A stretch of DNA of 7,756 nucleotides from Candidatus Methylomirabilota bacterium (lineage in GTDB: Bacteria; Methylomirabilota; Methylomirabilia; Methylomirabilales; CSP1-5): assembly GCA_022615475.1 (NCBI GenBank), contig JAKEGQ010000212.1:1-7756 (forward strand), read 5' to 3'. Both the position numbers and the translations under genes were made by a program. Below, piece after piece: positions 7,522-7,756 of the stretch. The notes below the pieces were generated by a model, which worked only from the letters and a program-made list of their open reading frames with translations, did not search any database and was not told the DNA's origin. Numbering within the stretch: position 1 is the first letter of the stretch; every line of letters begins with the position of its first letter.

Positions 7522-7655
7522 CCCGGGCCCTCGCGCGGACCTCCGTCGCCTGAGGGGTGAAGATGGGGAATGTGGGGAGCGCGGCAAAGCGAGAAAGGGT
7601 GAGGGTGGCACACAGGACGTGAGGGGAAAGGAGGCTGCCTCGGGAACTGATGTAC
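7522..7655. other. Spacer with purine-rich, G-run tract
   Basis: Between kimA and the tRNA gene. A GCCCGGGC palindrome (7521-7528) begins at the last base of the kimA stop codon, without a T-run. From about 7550 to 7640 the plus strand is strongly purine-rich, with GGGG at about 7554, 7565 and 7574 and GGG runs further on, enough for a possible G-quadruplex. No open frame here looks coding. Confidence 0.5.
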
Positions 7656-7733
7656 TGGTGACCCCAGCGGGATTCGAACCCGCGTTGCCGCCTTGAAAGA
7701 GCGGTGTCCTAGGCCAGGCTAGACGATGGGGTC
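7656..7733 (-). tRNA. tRNA-Glu (anticodon TTC)
   Basis: The reverse strand folds as a complete cloverleaf. The acceptor stem is GACCCCA/TGGGGTC (7733-7727 with 7666-7660). The D arm reads GTCTAGCCTGGCCTAGGAC, the anticodon stem CCGCT/GGCGG closes the 7-base loop CTTTCAA, and the T arm is GCGGG-TTCGAAT-CCCGC. The anticodon TTC (plus-strand GAA at 7695-7697) reads GAA/GAG glutamate codons. The 3' CCA is encoded (7658-7656). It closely resembles bacterial tRNA-Glu, including the GTCTAG D-arm. No second tRNA is visible in the last 23 bases. Confidence 0.97.
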
Positions 7734-7756
7734 CACCGCGTGCTGCGACGGCTAGA

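Noticed and set aside
7656..7756. Integrated element at the tRNA-Glu gene
   Set aside because: tRNA genes are common integration sites, but no integrase gene or repeat of the tRNA 3' end is visible in the window.

Overview
The window is GC-rich, gene-dense bacterial DNA. It looks like an environmental, Gram-negative-type chromosome with strong SD sequences, GTG/TTG starts and a CCA-encoding tRNA gene. I cannot assign a species from sequence alone. Gene content would suit a deltaproteobacterium-like or NC10/Methylomirabilota-like lineage, but that is a guess.

Layout. (1) 1-106, minus: the first 35 codons of an unrecognised protein, running off the left edge. (2) 107-355: a divergent promoter region with a good sigma70-type promoter facing right. 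(3) 356-1282, plus: a PAP2-superfamily membrane protein of the inositol-phosphorylceramide-synthase-like (PAP2_3) kind. Its 3' end is built of degenerate CCGATNA heptamers. (4) 4598-1332, minus: a tight three-gene operon. It contains an NAD(P)-dependent epimerase/reductase (cerR-like), a serine palmitoyltransferase-type alpha-oxoamine synthase (spt), and a YghO-like GNAT acyltransferase matching the bacterial ceramide synthase (bcerS). A TTGCCA-N18-TAGAAT promoter lies just upstream. (5) 4780-4868: a perfect 13-bp inverted repeat enclosing a nested hairpin, overlapping the stop codon of the next gene. (6) 5184-4864, minus: a small cupin whose metal-ligand positions are all replaced. (7) 5185-5688: a divergent intergenic region. 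(8) 5689-7521, plus: a KimA-type APC-superfamily potassium/proton importer. (9) 7656-7733, minus: tRNA-Glu(TTC).

How the genes fit together. Spt condenses serine with an acyl thioester to 3-ketosphinganine. The GNAT protein would N-acylate it, and the epimerase-like enzyme would reduce the 3-keto group, giving dihydroceramide. These are the three core steps of bacterial sphingolipid synthesis as known from Caulobacter. The convergent PAP2_3 protein 49 bp away is a natural candidate for a ceramide head-group transferase or phosphatase, but that link is inferred from position and family only. The acyl carrier protein and acyl-ligase that accompany this pathway in Caulobacter are not in the window. 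The cupin, KimA transporter and tRNA have no evident link to the lipid operon.
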